A DNA stretch of 64,000 nt from CADEED01 sp035502995 (GTDB lineage: Bacteria > Pseudomonadota > Gammaproteobacteria > Steroidobacterales > Steroidobacteraceae), in assembly GCA_035502995.1 (NCBI GenBank), contig DATJTW010000064.1, forward strand, positions 4,400 to 68,399. Reading direction: 5' to 3'. The position numbers and the translations under genes are program-made. A model generated the notes under the pieces. The model was not told the DNA's origin and made no database searches. It saw only the letters and a program-made list of their open reading frames with translations. How positions within the stretch are numbered: the first letter of the stretch is position 1; each line of letters begins with the position of its first letter. Below are positions 45,664-53,883 of the stretch, piece after piece.

Positions 45664-46890
45664 ATGAGAACTCCCGCGCCGCGGACGCTCGTCGCCGCCA
45701 CGCTTTCCCTCGTCTTGCTCGCCGGTTGCTCGCTGTTCCAGGACGGCGGCGGCTGGAACAAGAAGAAGAACGAGGCCGAGCAGCCGCCTGCGCCGCCGGC
45801 GCTGCCGGAGCCGGTGCAGACGCACCAGTTCGACATCGATCCGAACGTGGACATCGTCGGCGTCGTGCAGAAGACGGTCGTCGGCAAGGACGACACGCTC
45901 ACCGACATCGCGCGACGCTTCAACGTCGGCTACGAGGAGATCGTCCGCGCCAATCCGAAAGTGGATCCGTGGATACCGGGCGAGGGCAAGGAAGTCGTCA
46001 TCCCGTCCGAGTTCATCCTGCCGAACGCGCCGCGTGAAGGCATCGTCATCAACGCCGCCGCGATGCGGCTCTTCTATTACCCGAAGGTGAAGAAGGGCGA
46101 GCAGCAGGTCGTGCACACGTATCCCATCGGCATCGGCAAGGTGGGCTGGAAGACGCCGGAAGGCGCGACGAAGATCGTGCGCCGCCAGGCGGGTCCGACG
46201 TGGCGGCCCACGCCGTCGATCATCAAGGAGCACCTCGAGGAGCGCGGCGAGAAGCTCGATCGCGTCATCGGGCCGGGCCCGGACAATCCGCTGGGCAAGT
46301 ACGCGTTCTATCTCGGCTGGCCGACGTACATGATCCACGGCACGAACAAGCCGGCCGGCGTCGGCCTGCGCTCGAGCCACGGCTGCATCCGCCTCTATCC
46401 GGAAGACATCGCGGCGCTGTTCGAGATGGCGCCGATCGGCACCACGGTGCGCGTCGTGAACCAGCCCTTCGTATTCGGTTTCCGCGACGGCGCACTGCAC
46501 GTGCAGGCGTTCGACGTGCTCGAAGACGATCCGCGCGACTGGAAGAAGGCGCAGGCGAAGCTGCTGAACAAGGCGCTGGCCGAGCGCATCCAGAAAGAGC
46601 TCGCGGAACGCAAAGAGAAGATCGACTGGGATGCGGTGGCGAAGCTGACGCACGAGCCGCGCGGCATTCCCGTGTCCGTGTCCGGCGGTCCCGATCAGCT
46701 CGATCACATCGTCGCGACGGCGACGGTCGTGCAGAACAAGGTCGCGCCGGGAGCGACGTGGGATGGGATCTCCGACCTGCCGGTGGATGAAGCGACGTTC
46801 CAGGAGCTGGTGTCCGACCGCGAGCCGTCCGTCGAATCCGCCGCCGCTGCCGCGGCTCCGGAATCTCCGCCGAAGAACGGGACGCGCTGA
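45664..46890 (+). CDS. L,D-transpeptidase (YkuD) lipoprotein with LysM domain
   Basis: This 408-residue protein has a lipoprotein signal peptide (lipobox LLAGC) and a LysM-like segment with DTLTDIARRFNVGYEEIVRAN. The YkuD catalytic domain reads MIHGTNKPAGVGLRSSHGCI followed by RLYPED, with catalytic His and Cys. It should cross-link peptidoglycan or attach outer-membrane lipoproteins. The long C-terminal part is helical and acidic, ending in an Ala/Pro-rich tail. The ATG at 45664 is chosen over 45637 because the signal peptide begins there. Confidence 0.93.
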   Translation: MRTPAPRTLVAATLSLVLLAGCSLFQDGGGWNKKKNEAEQPPAPPALPEPVQTHQFDIDPNVDIVGVVQKTVVGKDDTLTDIARRFNVGYEEIVRANPKVDPWIPGEGKEVVIPSEFILPNAPREGIVINAAAMRLFYYPKVKKGEQQVVHTYPIGIGKVGWKTPEGATKIVRRQAGPTWRPTPSIIKEHLEERGEKLDRVIGPGPDNPLGKYAFYLGWPTYMIHGTNKPAGVGLRSSHGCIRLYPEDIAALFEMAPIGTTVRVVNQPFVFGFRDGALHVQAFDVLEDDPRDWKKAQAKLLNKALAERIQKELAERKEKIDWDAVAKLTHEPRGIPVSVSGGPDQLDHIVATATVVQNKVAPGATWDGISDLPVDEATFQELVSDREPSVESAAAAAAPESPPKNGTR

Positions 46891-46912
46891 CGCTCTCACG
46901 TCCTTGGTCCAC

Positions 46913-46954
46913 GGGGACATTCCTGATTTCCTAGGAAAGAGGGACAGGGCTCGA
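46913..46954 (+). repeat. Left terminal inverted repeat of element A
   Basis: This 42-nt arm begins GGGGACATTCC, contains the palindrome TTTCCTAGGAAA and then GGGACAGGG, and ends CTCGA. It is the exact reverse complement of 47180-47221. Confidence 0.88.
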
Positions 46955-47011
46955 GCGAGTCGCGGGCGGTCAGCGACGTGTGTGTCTCTCGCGCGCGAGT
47001 CGAGCGCGCTT

Positions 47012-47037
47012 CGAGGAATTCCGGACGGAATTCCTCG
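47012..47037. repeat. Central hairpin of element A
   Basis: CGAGGAATTCCG and CGGAATTCCTCG form perfect 12-bp arms with a 2-nt spacer near one third of the element. No T-run follows, so it is not a classical terminator. Confidence 0.75.
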
Positions 47038-47179
47038 GCGTTCGCTCGTCGTTCACTGCGCGCCTTCACATCTTCTCGGTGGCCAGTTGTCGAGTTCACG
47101 ACAGCGGCGCGCGGCCGTTCACTCCTCGCCGCTCTCCACGCGCGCTCGAGACACCCACGTCGCTGACCGCTCACGTTCA

Positions 47180-47221
47180 TCGAGCCCTGTCCCTCTTTCC
47201 TAGGAAATCAGGAATGTCCCC
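47180..47221 (-). repeat. Right terminal inverted repeat of element A
   Basis: This is the exact inverted copy of 46913-46954. It ends 15 nt before the ATG of the M1 aminopeptidase, so the element supplies most of that gene's upstream region. Confidence 0.88.
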
Positions 47222-47236
47222 ATTAACCTCTGGGGC

Positions 47237-49132
47237 ATGAAAAAACTCCTCGTCTCGCTGATCGCGAGTATTCCGACGTTCGCAACCGCCGCTGCCCCGG
47301 CGTCGCCAACTCCTGATCCCATCATCCCCAGCAAGGACTATCACTCCTACGCCGACCCCAGCGCCTTCAGGACCACGCACCTCGACCTCGATCTCTCCGT
47401 CTCCTTCGTCGACAAGCGCCTCTCCGGCGTCGCCGACCTCACGCTCACGCGCCTCACGCCCGACGCTCACAAGCTCACGCTCGACACCCGCGACCTCGTC
47501 ATCCGCCAGGTCTGGTGGTTGCGCGGCGCCAGCGACCTCGTCGCATTGCGCTTCACGATCGGCGCACGCGATCCGCTGCTCGGCGCGCCGCTGAACATCG
47601 ATCTGCCCGCCGAGGCCAGCGCCAGCGAATTGAAAGTCCGCATCTCCTATCAAACCCGCCCGGAAGCCTCCGGCCTGCAATGGGTCGAGCCCGCGCTGAC
47701 CGCCGACAAGACCGACCCGTTTCTCTTCACCCAATCACAGGCCATCCACGCCCGCAGCTGGATCCCGCTGCAGGACTCGCCGCAGATCCGCCTCACCTAC
47801 GACGCCACCCTCCGCGTCCCGAAAGGCATGCGCGCCGTGATGAGCGCCGAGAGCGTGACGAACCCGCTCGAGCTGGCGCCCGACGGCGTGTTCCGCTTCC
47901 ACATGCCGCAGGCCGTGCCGTCGTACCTGGTCGCGCTCGGCGTCGGCAACCTCGAGTTCCGCGCCACGGGCCCGCGCACCGGCGTCTATGCCGAGAAGTC
48001 CGTCATCGACGCCGCCGCGAAGGAATTCGCGGAGACCGAGCAGATGCTGCAGGTCAGCGAGAAACTCTTCGGCGCGTACCGCTGGGGCCGCTACGACCTG
48101 CTGATCCTGCCGCCGTCGTTTCCATTCGGCGGCATGGAGAACCCGCGCCTGTCTTTCATCACGCCCACCGTCATCGCCGGCGACCGCAGCCTCACCGCCG
48201 TCATCGCCCACGAACTCGCGCACAGCTGGTCGGGCAATCTCGTGACGAACGCGACCTGGCGCGACCTGTGGCTCAACGAAGGCTTCACCACCTACCTGCA
48301 GGGCCGCATCGTCGAGGCCGTCTACGGCGCGCGCCGCGAGGCGATGGAGGAGGTGCTCGATCTCGCGACCTTGCGCGACGATCTCGCGAAACTGCCGCCG
48401 TCCGACCAGGTGCTGGCCATCGACCTGCGCGACCGGGACCCCGACGACGTCTTCTCGCAGGTCGCGTACGTGAAAGGCTCGCTGTTCATCCGCTGGCTCA
48501 CGGCGCGCTTCGGCACCGATACTGTCGACGCGTTCCTGCACGACTACTTCGACCACTTCCAGTTCCAGAGCATCGCCACCGAACAGTTCCGCGCGTATCT
48601 CGAAGCGAACCTGCTGCCGAAGAAGCCCGGCGCCGTCATCGCCGCCGAGCTCGACGAGTGGCTGCTGAAGCCCGGCCTGCCGAAGACCGCGGTGCTGCCG
48701 CAGTCCGACGCGTTCGCGAAGGTCGACGCGCAGCGCCAGGACTGGCTCGGCGGCATGCCCGCCACCGATCTGCCCGGCGCCGACTGGACCACGCACGAAT
48801 GGGTGCACTTCATCGACCGCCTGCCCGCGAAGGTCGCCGCGAACAGGCTCGCCGAGCTCGACGCGGCGTTCCATCTCACCGACGCCGGCAACGCCGAGAT
48901 CGCGTTCAGCTGGCTGCGCGTCGCGATCCGCAACGACTACGCACCCGCCTGGCCGCGCCTCGAGAACTACCTGACCACCATCGGCCGCCGCCGGCTGATC
49001 AAGCCGCTGTACGAGGACCTGCTGAAGACGCCGGCCGGCGCGGCGCGCGCCCGTGCCATCTACGCGAAGGCGCGTCCTAACTACCACCCGATCGCGGTGT
49101 CGGCGCTCGATCCGCTGCTGAGGCCGCGCTGA
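47237..49132 (+). CDS. M1 family aminopeptidase
   Basis: This 631-residue protein has a signal peptide (MKKLLVSLIASIPTFATAAA) and the M1 (leukotriene A4 hydrolase-like) fold. The exopeptidase motif is FPFGGMENPRLSF. The zinc site is VIAHELAHSWSGNLV with the downstream WLNEGFTTYLQG. A C-terminal helical-repeat domain completes it. It should release N-terminal residues from peptides outside the cytoplasm. Its ATG lies 15 nt after element A, so its natural promoter may have been displaced. Confidence 0.94.
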   Translation: MKKLLVSLIASIPTFATAAAPASPTPDPIIPSKDYHSYADPSAFRTTHLDLDLSVSFVDKRLSGVADLTLTRLTPDAHKLTLDTRDLVIRQVWWLRGASDLVALRFTIGARDPLLGAPLNIDLPAEASASELKVRISYQTRPEASGLQWVEPALTADKTDPFLFTQSQAIHARSWIPLQDSPQIRLTYDATLRVPKGMRAVMSAESVTNPLELAPDGVFRFHMPQAVPSYLVALGVGNLEFRATGPRTGVYAEKSVIDAAAKEFAETEQMLQVSEKLFGAYRWGRYDLLILPPSFPFGGMENPRLSFITPTVIAGDRSLTAVIAHELAHSWSGNLVTNATWRDLWLNEGFTTYLQGRIVEAVYGARREAMEEVLDLATLRDDLAKLPPSDQVLAIDLRDRDPDDVFSQVAYVKGSLFIRWLTARFGTDTVDAFLHDYFDHFQFQSIATEQFRAYLEANLLPKKPGAVIAAELDEWLLKPGLPKTAVLPQSDAFAKVDAQRQDWLGGMPATDLPGADWTTHEWVHFIDRLPAKVAANRLAELDAAFHLTDAGNAEIAFSWLRVAIRNDYAPAWPRLENYLTTIGRRRLIKPLYEDLLKTPAGAARARAIYAKARPNYHPIAVSALDPLLRPR

Positions 49133-49135
49133 TCC

Positions 49136-49834
49136 ATGGTCATCCCGCTGCACGACGACAACCCGACCACCACGAAGCCGAAGGTCACCGTCGGCATCAT
49201 GATCGCGTGCACGGCCGTCTTCGCGCTGCAGTACCTGCTGCTGTCGCGCGAAGGCGAGATCGAGTTCATCTACCTGTTCGGCCTGATCCCGGCGCTGCTG
49301 ACCAACCCCGACTTCGTCGATCCCGCGCCGATCCCGCCGCTGCTGACCGTGCTGACGTCGATGTTCGTGCACGGCGGGTTCTGGCATCTCGCCGGCAACC
49401 TGCTGTACCTGTGGATCTTCGGCAACAACATCGAGGACGCGATGGGCCACGTGCGCTTCGGCCTCTTCTACCTGCTGTGCGGCATCGCCGCGGTCGCCGC
49501 GCAGGTATTGCCGAACCCGGCGTCGGAGGTGCCGATGGTCGGCGCCAGCGGCGCAATCTCCGGCGTGCTCGGCGCGTACCTGCTGCTGTTCCCGCGCGCG
49601 AAGGTGTTGTTAGGCCTGCCGCTCGGCTTCCTGGTCGTCGAGATCGGACGTTACCCGGCGATGTGGGTGCTCGCCGCGTGGTTCGCGATGCAGCTCGTCA
49701 TGGGCAGCTACGCCGCGATCTCCGGCGCGACCGGCGGCATCGCCTTCGGCGCGCACATCGGGGGATTCGTCGCGGGCTGCCTGCTCGTCACGATTTTCAA
49801 ACGACGCTCCGTGCCGCTGTGGCGGCGTTGGTGA
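49136..49834 (+). CDS. Rhomboid family intramembrane serine protease
   Basis: This 232-residue protein has about six transmembrane helices. HGGFWHLAGNLLYLWIFGNN carries the helix 2 motif (HxxxN). The catalytic Ser is in VGASGAISGVLGAY, near residue 138, and the catalytic His in FGAHIGGFVAG near 210. It should cleave membrane proteins within the bilayer. It starts 3 nt after the M1 peptidase stop and is probably co-transcribed. Confidence 0.93.
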   Translation: MVIPLHDDNPTTTKPKVTVGIMIACTAVFALQYLLLSREGEIEFIYLFGLIPALLTNPDFVDPAPIPPLLTVLTSMFVHGGFWHLAGNLLYLWIFGNNIEDAMGHVRFGLFYLLCGIAAVAAQVLPNPASEVPMVGASGAISGVLGAYLLLFPRAKVLLGLPLGFLVVEIGRYPAMWVLAAWFAMQLVMGSYAAISGATGGIAFGAHIGGFVAGCLLVTIFKRRSVPLWRRW

Positions 49835-49877
49835 GACGCTGATACATTCCGCCAGCGTCGCGCAGGGGTTCTCTTAA

Positions 49878-51653
49878 TTGGCCGAGCCGATCGACTCGCA
49901 GGTTCCAGCCGCCGATAAGCCCGGCTCTCTACGTGTCATCGCTCGCGCCGCCACCAGCATTGCCGCCTTCGTCGGCCGCGCGCTCAAGGGCCCCGTCAAC
50001 GAGCCCGTCCCCGTCCGCAGCTTCGCCGACTACACGCGCGTGTTCGGCGGCCTGTGGCAGCCGTCGACGCTCAGTTACGCGGTCGAGCAATTCTTCGAGA
50101 ACGGCGGCCGTTGCGCCATCATCGTCCGCGTCACGAACGGCGCGCGTCCGCCGACGCTGACACTGCCGACCGGCAAGAGCCGACTCATCCTGCGCGGCGT
50201 CGGCGCGGGTTCGCGCGAATACCTGCGCGCCTCGGTCGACTACGACACCATCGATTCCAAGGACACCGACCGCTTCAACCTGGTCGTGCAGCGCGTGCGC
50301 ACCGCCGGCTCGGAGCAGATCGAGGACCAGGAGATCTTCCGCCGCCTGTCGATCACGCCCGGCGCGGATCGCTTCATCGCCGACGTGCTGCGCGATTCGC
50401 GGCTGGTGCGCGTGCAGGGCAGCGTGCCGCTGGACCGGCCGTCGCGCACGCCGGCCGCGCACAACGGCGCGGTCATCGGCTACACGCCGTCGAATCCCGA
50501 TGGCGACGACGGCGGCCCGATCACCGACTACGACGTCATCGGCTCGGCCCAGGCCGGCACGGGCCTGTTCGCGCTGGCTTCCGCACCGGACATCAACCTG
50601 CTGTGCATCCCGCCGCTGACGCGCGAGCACGACGTGGGCCTGTCGACGCTGCTGGTCGCCGGCCGCTTCGCGAAGGATCGCCGTGCGCTGCTGATCGTCG
50701 ATCCGCCGTCGCCGTGGGCCTCGAGCGCCGCGGCGATCGACGGCATGCGCCACTGGCCGTTCCGCAGCGAAGACGCCGCGATGTTCTATCCGCGCATCGT
50801 CGCGTTCGACCGCCTGCGCGGCCGCTTCGAGATGTTCGCGCCCTGCGGCGTCGCCGCCGGCATGATCGCGCGCTGCGACGAATCCTGGCCCGTGTGGGCC
50901 GCCGCCGAGGGCGACGACGCCATCCTGCGTCCCGGCCTGCGCCCCGCGTGGAACGTGTCGAACGGCGATCGCGCGCGGCTGGTCAACGCCGGCATCAACC
51001 TGCTCGGCTCCGTGCGCATCGCGCCGAAGTTCCAGGCCAGCCCGCGCACGCTGGCCAGCGGCGCCGCCGCGGTCAGCGACTGGCGTTACCTGTCCGCACG
51101 CCGCCTCGCGCTGTTCATCATGACGTCCATCGAGCGTGGCACGCGCTGGATGCTGTTCGAACGCAATGCCGCGCCGACCTGGGCGCTGGCGAAAGGGCAG
51201 GTCGAAGCGTTCCTCGACTCGCTGTACGCCGAGGGCGCATTCGCCGGGCGCACGGGCGAGAGCAGCTACTTCGTCGTCTGCGACGAGCGCATCAACGATG
51301 CCGAGCAGATCAAGCGCGGTCGCATCAACCTCGCGTTCGGCTTCGCGGCCAGCAAGCCCGGCGAGTACCACGCGTTCATCGTCACGCACGAGCCCGGCAA
51401 CTCGCGGGCGCGGCCGATCACCGTCAACCGCTTCGCGAACTACTCGCCGAGCGTGAACCTCGAGATCGAGTCGTCGATCCTGCGCGGCCTCGTGCCGCAG
51501 CCGACGCCGGAAGACATGGCCGCGGGAGACACCGTGCGCATGCCGAAGCCCGAGGACGAGAAGACCGTGCGCATGCCGCGGCCGTTCGACGATGAAACCG
51601 TGGATCTGCCGCAGGCGCCGCTGACGGCGGATGCGGCCGGGATCCACGACTAG
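49878..51653 (+). CDS. Orphan phage tail sheath family protein
   Basis: This 591-residue protein matches contractile-tail sheath proteins. ATSIAAFVGRALKGPVNEP, FGGLWQPSTLSYAVEQFFEN and GGRCAIIVRV are the N-terminal sheath signature. RGTRWMLFERNAAPTW and QVEAFLDSLYAEGAFAG are the C-terminal one. The start is TTG directly after an in-frame TAA, so nothing upstream is missing, yet the usual N-terminal arm (PGVYVEE type) that links sheath subunits is absent. The C terminus adds acidic repeats around TVRMP (two copies, then TVDLP). No tube, baseplate or ATPase genes are nearby. Confidence 0.88.
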   Translation: MAEPIDSQVPAADKPGSLRVIARAATSIAAFVGRALKGPVNEPVPVRSFADYTRVFGGLWQPSTLSYAVEQFFENGGRCAIIVRVTNGARPPTLTLPTGKSRLILRGVGAGSREYLRASVDYDTIDSKDTDRFNLVVQRVRTAGSEQIEDQEIFRRLSITPGADRFIADVLRDSRLVRVQGSVPLDRPSRTPAAHNGAVIGYTPSNPDGDDGGPITDYDVIGSAQAGTGLFALASAPDINLLCIPPLTREHDVGLSTLLVAGRFAKDRRALLIVDPPSPWASSAAAIDGMRHWPFRSEDAAMFYPRIVAFDRLRGRFEMFAPCGVAAGMIARCDESWPVWAAAEGDDAILRPGLRPAWNVSNGDRARLVNAGINLLGSVRIAPKFQASPRTLASGAAAVSDWRYLSARRLALFIMTSIERGTRWMLFERNAAPTWALAKGQVEAFLDSLYAEGAFAGRTGESSYFVVCDERINDAEQIKRGRINLAFGFAASKPGEYHAFIVTHEPGNSRARPITVNRFANYSPSVNLEIESSILRGLVPQPTPEDMAAGDTVRMPKPEDEKTVRMPRPFDDETVDLPQAPLTADAAGIHD

Positions 51654-51708
51654 CAACTCAGCAAGATTCGGGCTGATCCGCCGCCGCGCGCCGCGTACCT
51701 TGGCGCGC

Positions 51709-52260
51709 ATGAACACACCACTGCACTTCGACATCGGGTCCAGCACGCTCGGCCGCGTGCTGGTGGCACTCACCAACAACGGCATCGCCGCCATCCTGCT
51801 CGGCGATTCGGACGCGGCCGTCACGCGCGAGCTGCTTGACCGCTTTCCGGACGCGACGCTCACGCGTGATGCCGCGGCATCGACGCGGGCGCTGAAGCAG
51901 GTGATCGACCTGGTCGACGGCCGCCGCGCCGCGCTCGACCTGCCGCTCGATCCCGCCGGCACCGAGTTCCAGCACAAGGTCTGGCGCGCACTGGCGAAGA
52001 TCCCCGCGGGCCGCACCGCGAGCTACGCCGAGATCGCGCGCCGCATCGACGCGCCGACGTCCTTCCGCGCGGTCGCGCAGGCCTGCGGCGCGAATCCGCT
52101 GGCGCTGGCGATTCCGTGTCACCGCGTCGTGCGCGGTGATGGCGGGTTGTCGGGGTATCGGTGGGGCGTGGCGCGGAAGCGCGCGCTGCTCGAGCGCGAG
52201 TCGATGCAGGCGCCGCGGCGCGGCGTTGCGCGATCGACGTCGGACATGGCCGCGCGATGA
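51709..52260 (+). CDS. ogt: Methylated-DNA-protein cysteine methyltransferase
   Basis: This 183-residue protein is a single-domain O6-alkylguanine-DNA alkyltransferase. The acceptor Cys is in LAIPCHRVVRGDGGLSGY, preceded by GRTASYAEIARRI of the helix-turn-helix. It removes alkyl groups from O6 of guanine and is consumed in the reaction. The last 15 residues are basic and unlike other Ogt proteins. The stop overlaps the next gene (ATGA), a DUF2086-type oxygenase, so the two are coupled. Confidence 0.94.
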   Translation: MNTPLHFDIGSSTLGRVLVALTNNGIAAILLGDSDAAVTRELLDRFPDATLTRDAAASTRALKQVIDLVDGRRAALDLPLDPAGTEFQHKVWRALAKIPAGRTASYAEIARRIDAPTSFRAVAQACGANPLALAIPCHRVVRGDGGLSGYRWGVARKRALLERESMQAPRRGVARSTSDMAAR

Positions 52261-53003
52261 GCGCGCTGCCCGCCACCGTTCTCGCATCCGCACCGCCATC
52301 CGCCGCCGCGAAACTCGCGGCGGCGGACTGGCCGCGGCTCACCGCGGAGCTCGACGCACGCGGCCACGTCCTGCTGCCCGCGCTGTTCGACCGCGCCTGC
52401 TGCCGCGCGATCGCCACGTCCTACGATGACGACGCGAAATTCCGCTCGCGCGTGGTCATGTCCCGGCACGGCTTCGGTCGCGGCGAATACCGCTACTTCT
52501 CCTATCCACTGTCGTTCGATCTCGCCGCGATCCGCGCCGCGTTGTACGCGGCGCTGGCACCGCTCGCGAACCGCTGGCACGAACGCATGAAGCTCGACTC
52601 GCGATTCCCGCCGACGCACGCGGAGTTCCTCGCACGCTGCCACGCCGCGGCACAGACACGCCCGACGCCGCTGCTGTTGAAGTACGGCGCCGGCGACTAC
52701 AACTGCCTGCACCGCGATCTGTACGGCGAACACGTGTTCCCGATCCAGATGGCGGTGTTGCTGTCCGCGCCGGGCACGGACTTCGCCGGCGGCGAGTTCG
52801 TGCTCACCGAACAACGCCCGCGTATGCAGTCACGCGTCGACGTGGTGCCGCTGGCGCAGGGCGACGCGGTGCTGTTCGCGGTCAGCGAACGGCCGGTGAC
52901 GGGCTCGCGCGGCGACTATCGCGTGACGCATCGGCATGGCGTGAGCCGCGTGCTGCGCGGTGACCGTCACACGTTGGGCGTCATCCTGCACGACGCGGCT
53001 TGA
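52257..53003 (+). CDS. 2OG-Fe(II) oxygenase, DUF2086/Oxygenase-NA type
   Basis: This 248-residue protein resembles the 2OG-Fe(II) oxygenases of the DUF2086 family, for which a role on nucleic acids has been proposed. The first iron ligands are in YNCLHRDLYGEHVFPIQ (His and Asp), and the distal His and 2OG-binding Arg are in HRHGVSRVLRGDRHTLG. GGEFVLTEQRPRMQSR is also characteristic. It overlaps the ogt stop by 4 nt, which supports a role in alkylation damage. AlkB itself does not share this exact sequence pattern, so the substrate is inferred. Confidence 0.85.
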   Translation: MSALPATVLASAPPSAAAKLAAADWPRLTAELDARGHVLLPALFDRACCRAIATSYDDDAKFRSRVVMSRHGFGRGEYRYFSYPLSFDLAAIRAALYAALAPLANRWHERMKLDSRFPPTHAEFLARCHAAAQTRPTPLLLKYGAGDYNCLHRDLYGEHVFPIQMAVLLSAPGTDFAGGEFVLTEQRPRMQSRVDVVPLAQGDAVLFAVSERPVTGSRGDYRVTHRHGVSRVLRGDRHTLGVILHDAA

Positions 53004-53292
53004 GACCGCGCGCGTTGCCGCGCGACAGACTGCGCGCCTCGCCGCCGGCGTTCTTCCACATGGCGTACGCCTCGGGCAGACACACGGCGCAGGGCCGGTA
53101 CCCGGCGGCGACGGCGTCGGACTCGCTCGCGAAGAACACGCGGTTCGTCACGTATCCGCCGCGTTCGATCGCGCGCAACGCCGCGCGGCAGTCGAGCCGG
53201 CCGTAGAGCTTCGTCTTTCGATGGCCGCCGAATCGACCGCGGCGCGCGCTGGCGTAGGGCCGGCCGTCGGGGCCGAGCAACGTGAACTTCAA
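52981..53292 (-). CDS. Stand-alone Ada-type metal-binding domain protein
   Basis: This 103-residue protein resembles the N-terminal zinc domain of Ada (PF02805). YGRLDCRAALRAIERG holds the first Cys and AAGYRPCAVCLPEAY the last two. In E. coli Ada the first Cys takes up the methyl group, and a second Cys lies four residues later; here that residue is Leu, so zinc binding must use another ligand, perhaps a His in FGGHRK. The start is TTG, overlapping the stop of the upstream gene (TTGA). The 3' end overlaps the convergent oxygenase gene by 23 nt. Confidence 0.78.
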   Translation of the reverse strand: MKFTLLGPDGRPYASARRGRFGGHRKTKLYGRLDCRAALRAIERGGYVTNRVFFASESDAVAAGYRPCAVCLPEAYAMWKNAGGEARSLSRGNARGLKPRRAG

Positions 53293-53834
53293 GCGTCCTT
53301 GCGCGGCGACACGTACATGCTGATCACCGCACGCACGACTTCCTTGCCCGCCGCGTCGTGCACGGTGACCGGCACGCTGACGTTCTCCGCGCCGGCCCAT
53401 TCGGTCTTGTCGAGCCGCGCGGTCGCGGTGACGTCGGTCTCGGCCTTCGCGAGATATTCGATGGTCATGCCGCGCGGGATCCAGCGCATCGCGACCGGGA
53501 TCGTCACCTCGGTGACCATGCCCGCGGCCAGCTCGCAGAGATTGCCCATCGCCAGCGCATGCACGGTGCCGATGTGGTTCTCGACGGCGCGGCGCTTCTG
53601 CATCGTGACGCGGCAGATCTTCGGTTGCAGCTCGAGGAAGCGCGGCTTGATGGTGCCGAAGTACGGCGCCCGCTTGCAGACCGTGCGCGCGAACATCCAG
53701 CGACCGAATGCGTTGCGCTGCACTCGCAGCCAGGCGCGCAACGTGGGACCTGCCGACGTGGTGTCGGTGCGATTGAGCCAGTCCGATTGCGATCGGGTCG
53801 GTTCGGGCGGGGCGGCGGTTGCTGTTCGGGCCAT
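53289..53834 (-). CDS. DUF4442 hotdog-fold protein (putative thioesterase)
   Basis: This 181-residue protein resembles DUF4442 hotdog-fold proteins, relatives of acyl-CoA thioesterases. Recognisable stretches are YFGTIKPRFLELQPKICRV and NHIGTVHALAMGNLCELAAG, the hotdog helix with its conserved His and Asn. ARLDKTEWAGAENVSVPV is a later strand. The ligand is unknown. It is divergent from the alkyltransferase-like gene, and its stop codon overlaps the TTG start of the Ada-type protein. The start MARTATAA is chosen because longer readings enter the divergent intergenic region. Confidence 0.8.
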   Translation of the reverse strand: MARTATAAPPEPTRSQSDWLNRTDTTSAGPTLRAWLRVQRNAFGRWMFARTVCKRAPYFGTIKPRFLELQPKICRVTMQKRRAVENHIGTVHALAMGNLCELAAGMVTEVTIPVAMRWIPRGMTIEYLAKAETDVTATARLDKTEWAGAENVSVPVTVHDAAGKEVVRAVISMYVSPRKDA

Positions 53835-53883
53835 CGCGTGTTCGAATCCGGCGCCAGCGAGGCGGAAGCAGCATCGTACACAA

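Larger units (their letters stand above)
46913..47221. mobile_element. MITE-like palindromic element A
   Basis: A 309-bp non-coding element lies between the L,D-transpeptidase and M1 aminopeptidase genes. Its ends are perfect inverted repeats of 42 nt. A second pair of 23-nt blocks (46966-46988 and 47148-47170), with one mismatch, lies further inside, giving imperfect arms of about 75 nt. No credible protein is encoded. The outer arm has the same plan as the repeats at 62682-62721 and 63244-63283: GGGGACA, then a small palindrome, then a (G)GGGACAG box. It is probably a non-autonomous element; no transposase is in the window. Confidence 0.75.

Noticed and set aside
46896..47180. Open frames on both strands inside element A
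   Set aside because: The frames follow from GC-rich inverted repeats, have no ribosome site and no recognisable domain, and are mirrored on both strands.
49878..51653. The sheath gene as part of a complete prophage or contractile injection system
   Set aside because: Neighbours on both sides are peptidase and DNA repair genes; no tube, baseplate, integrase or terminase gene is in the window.
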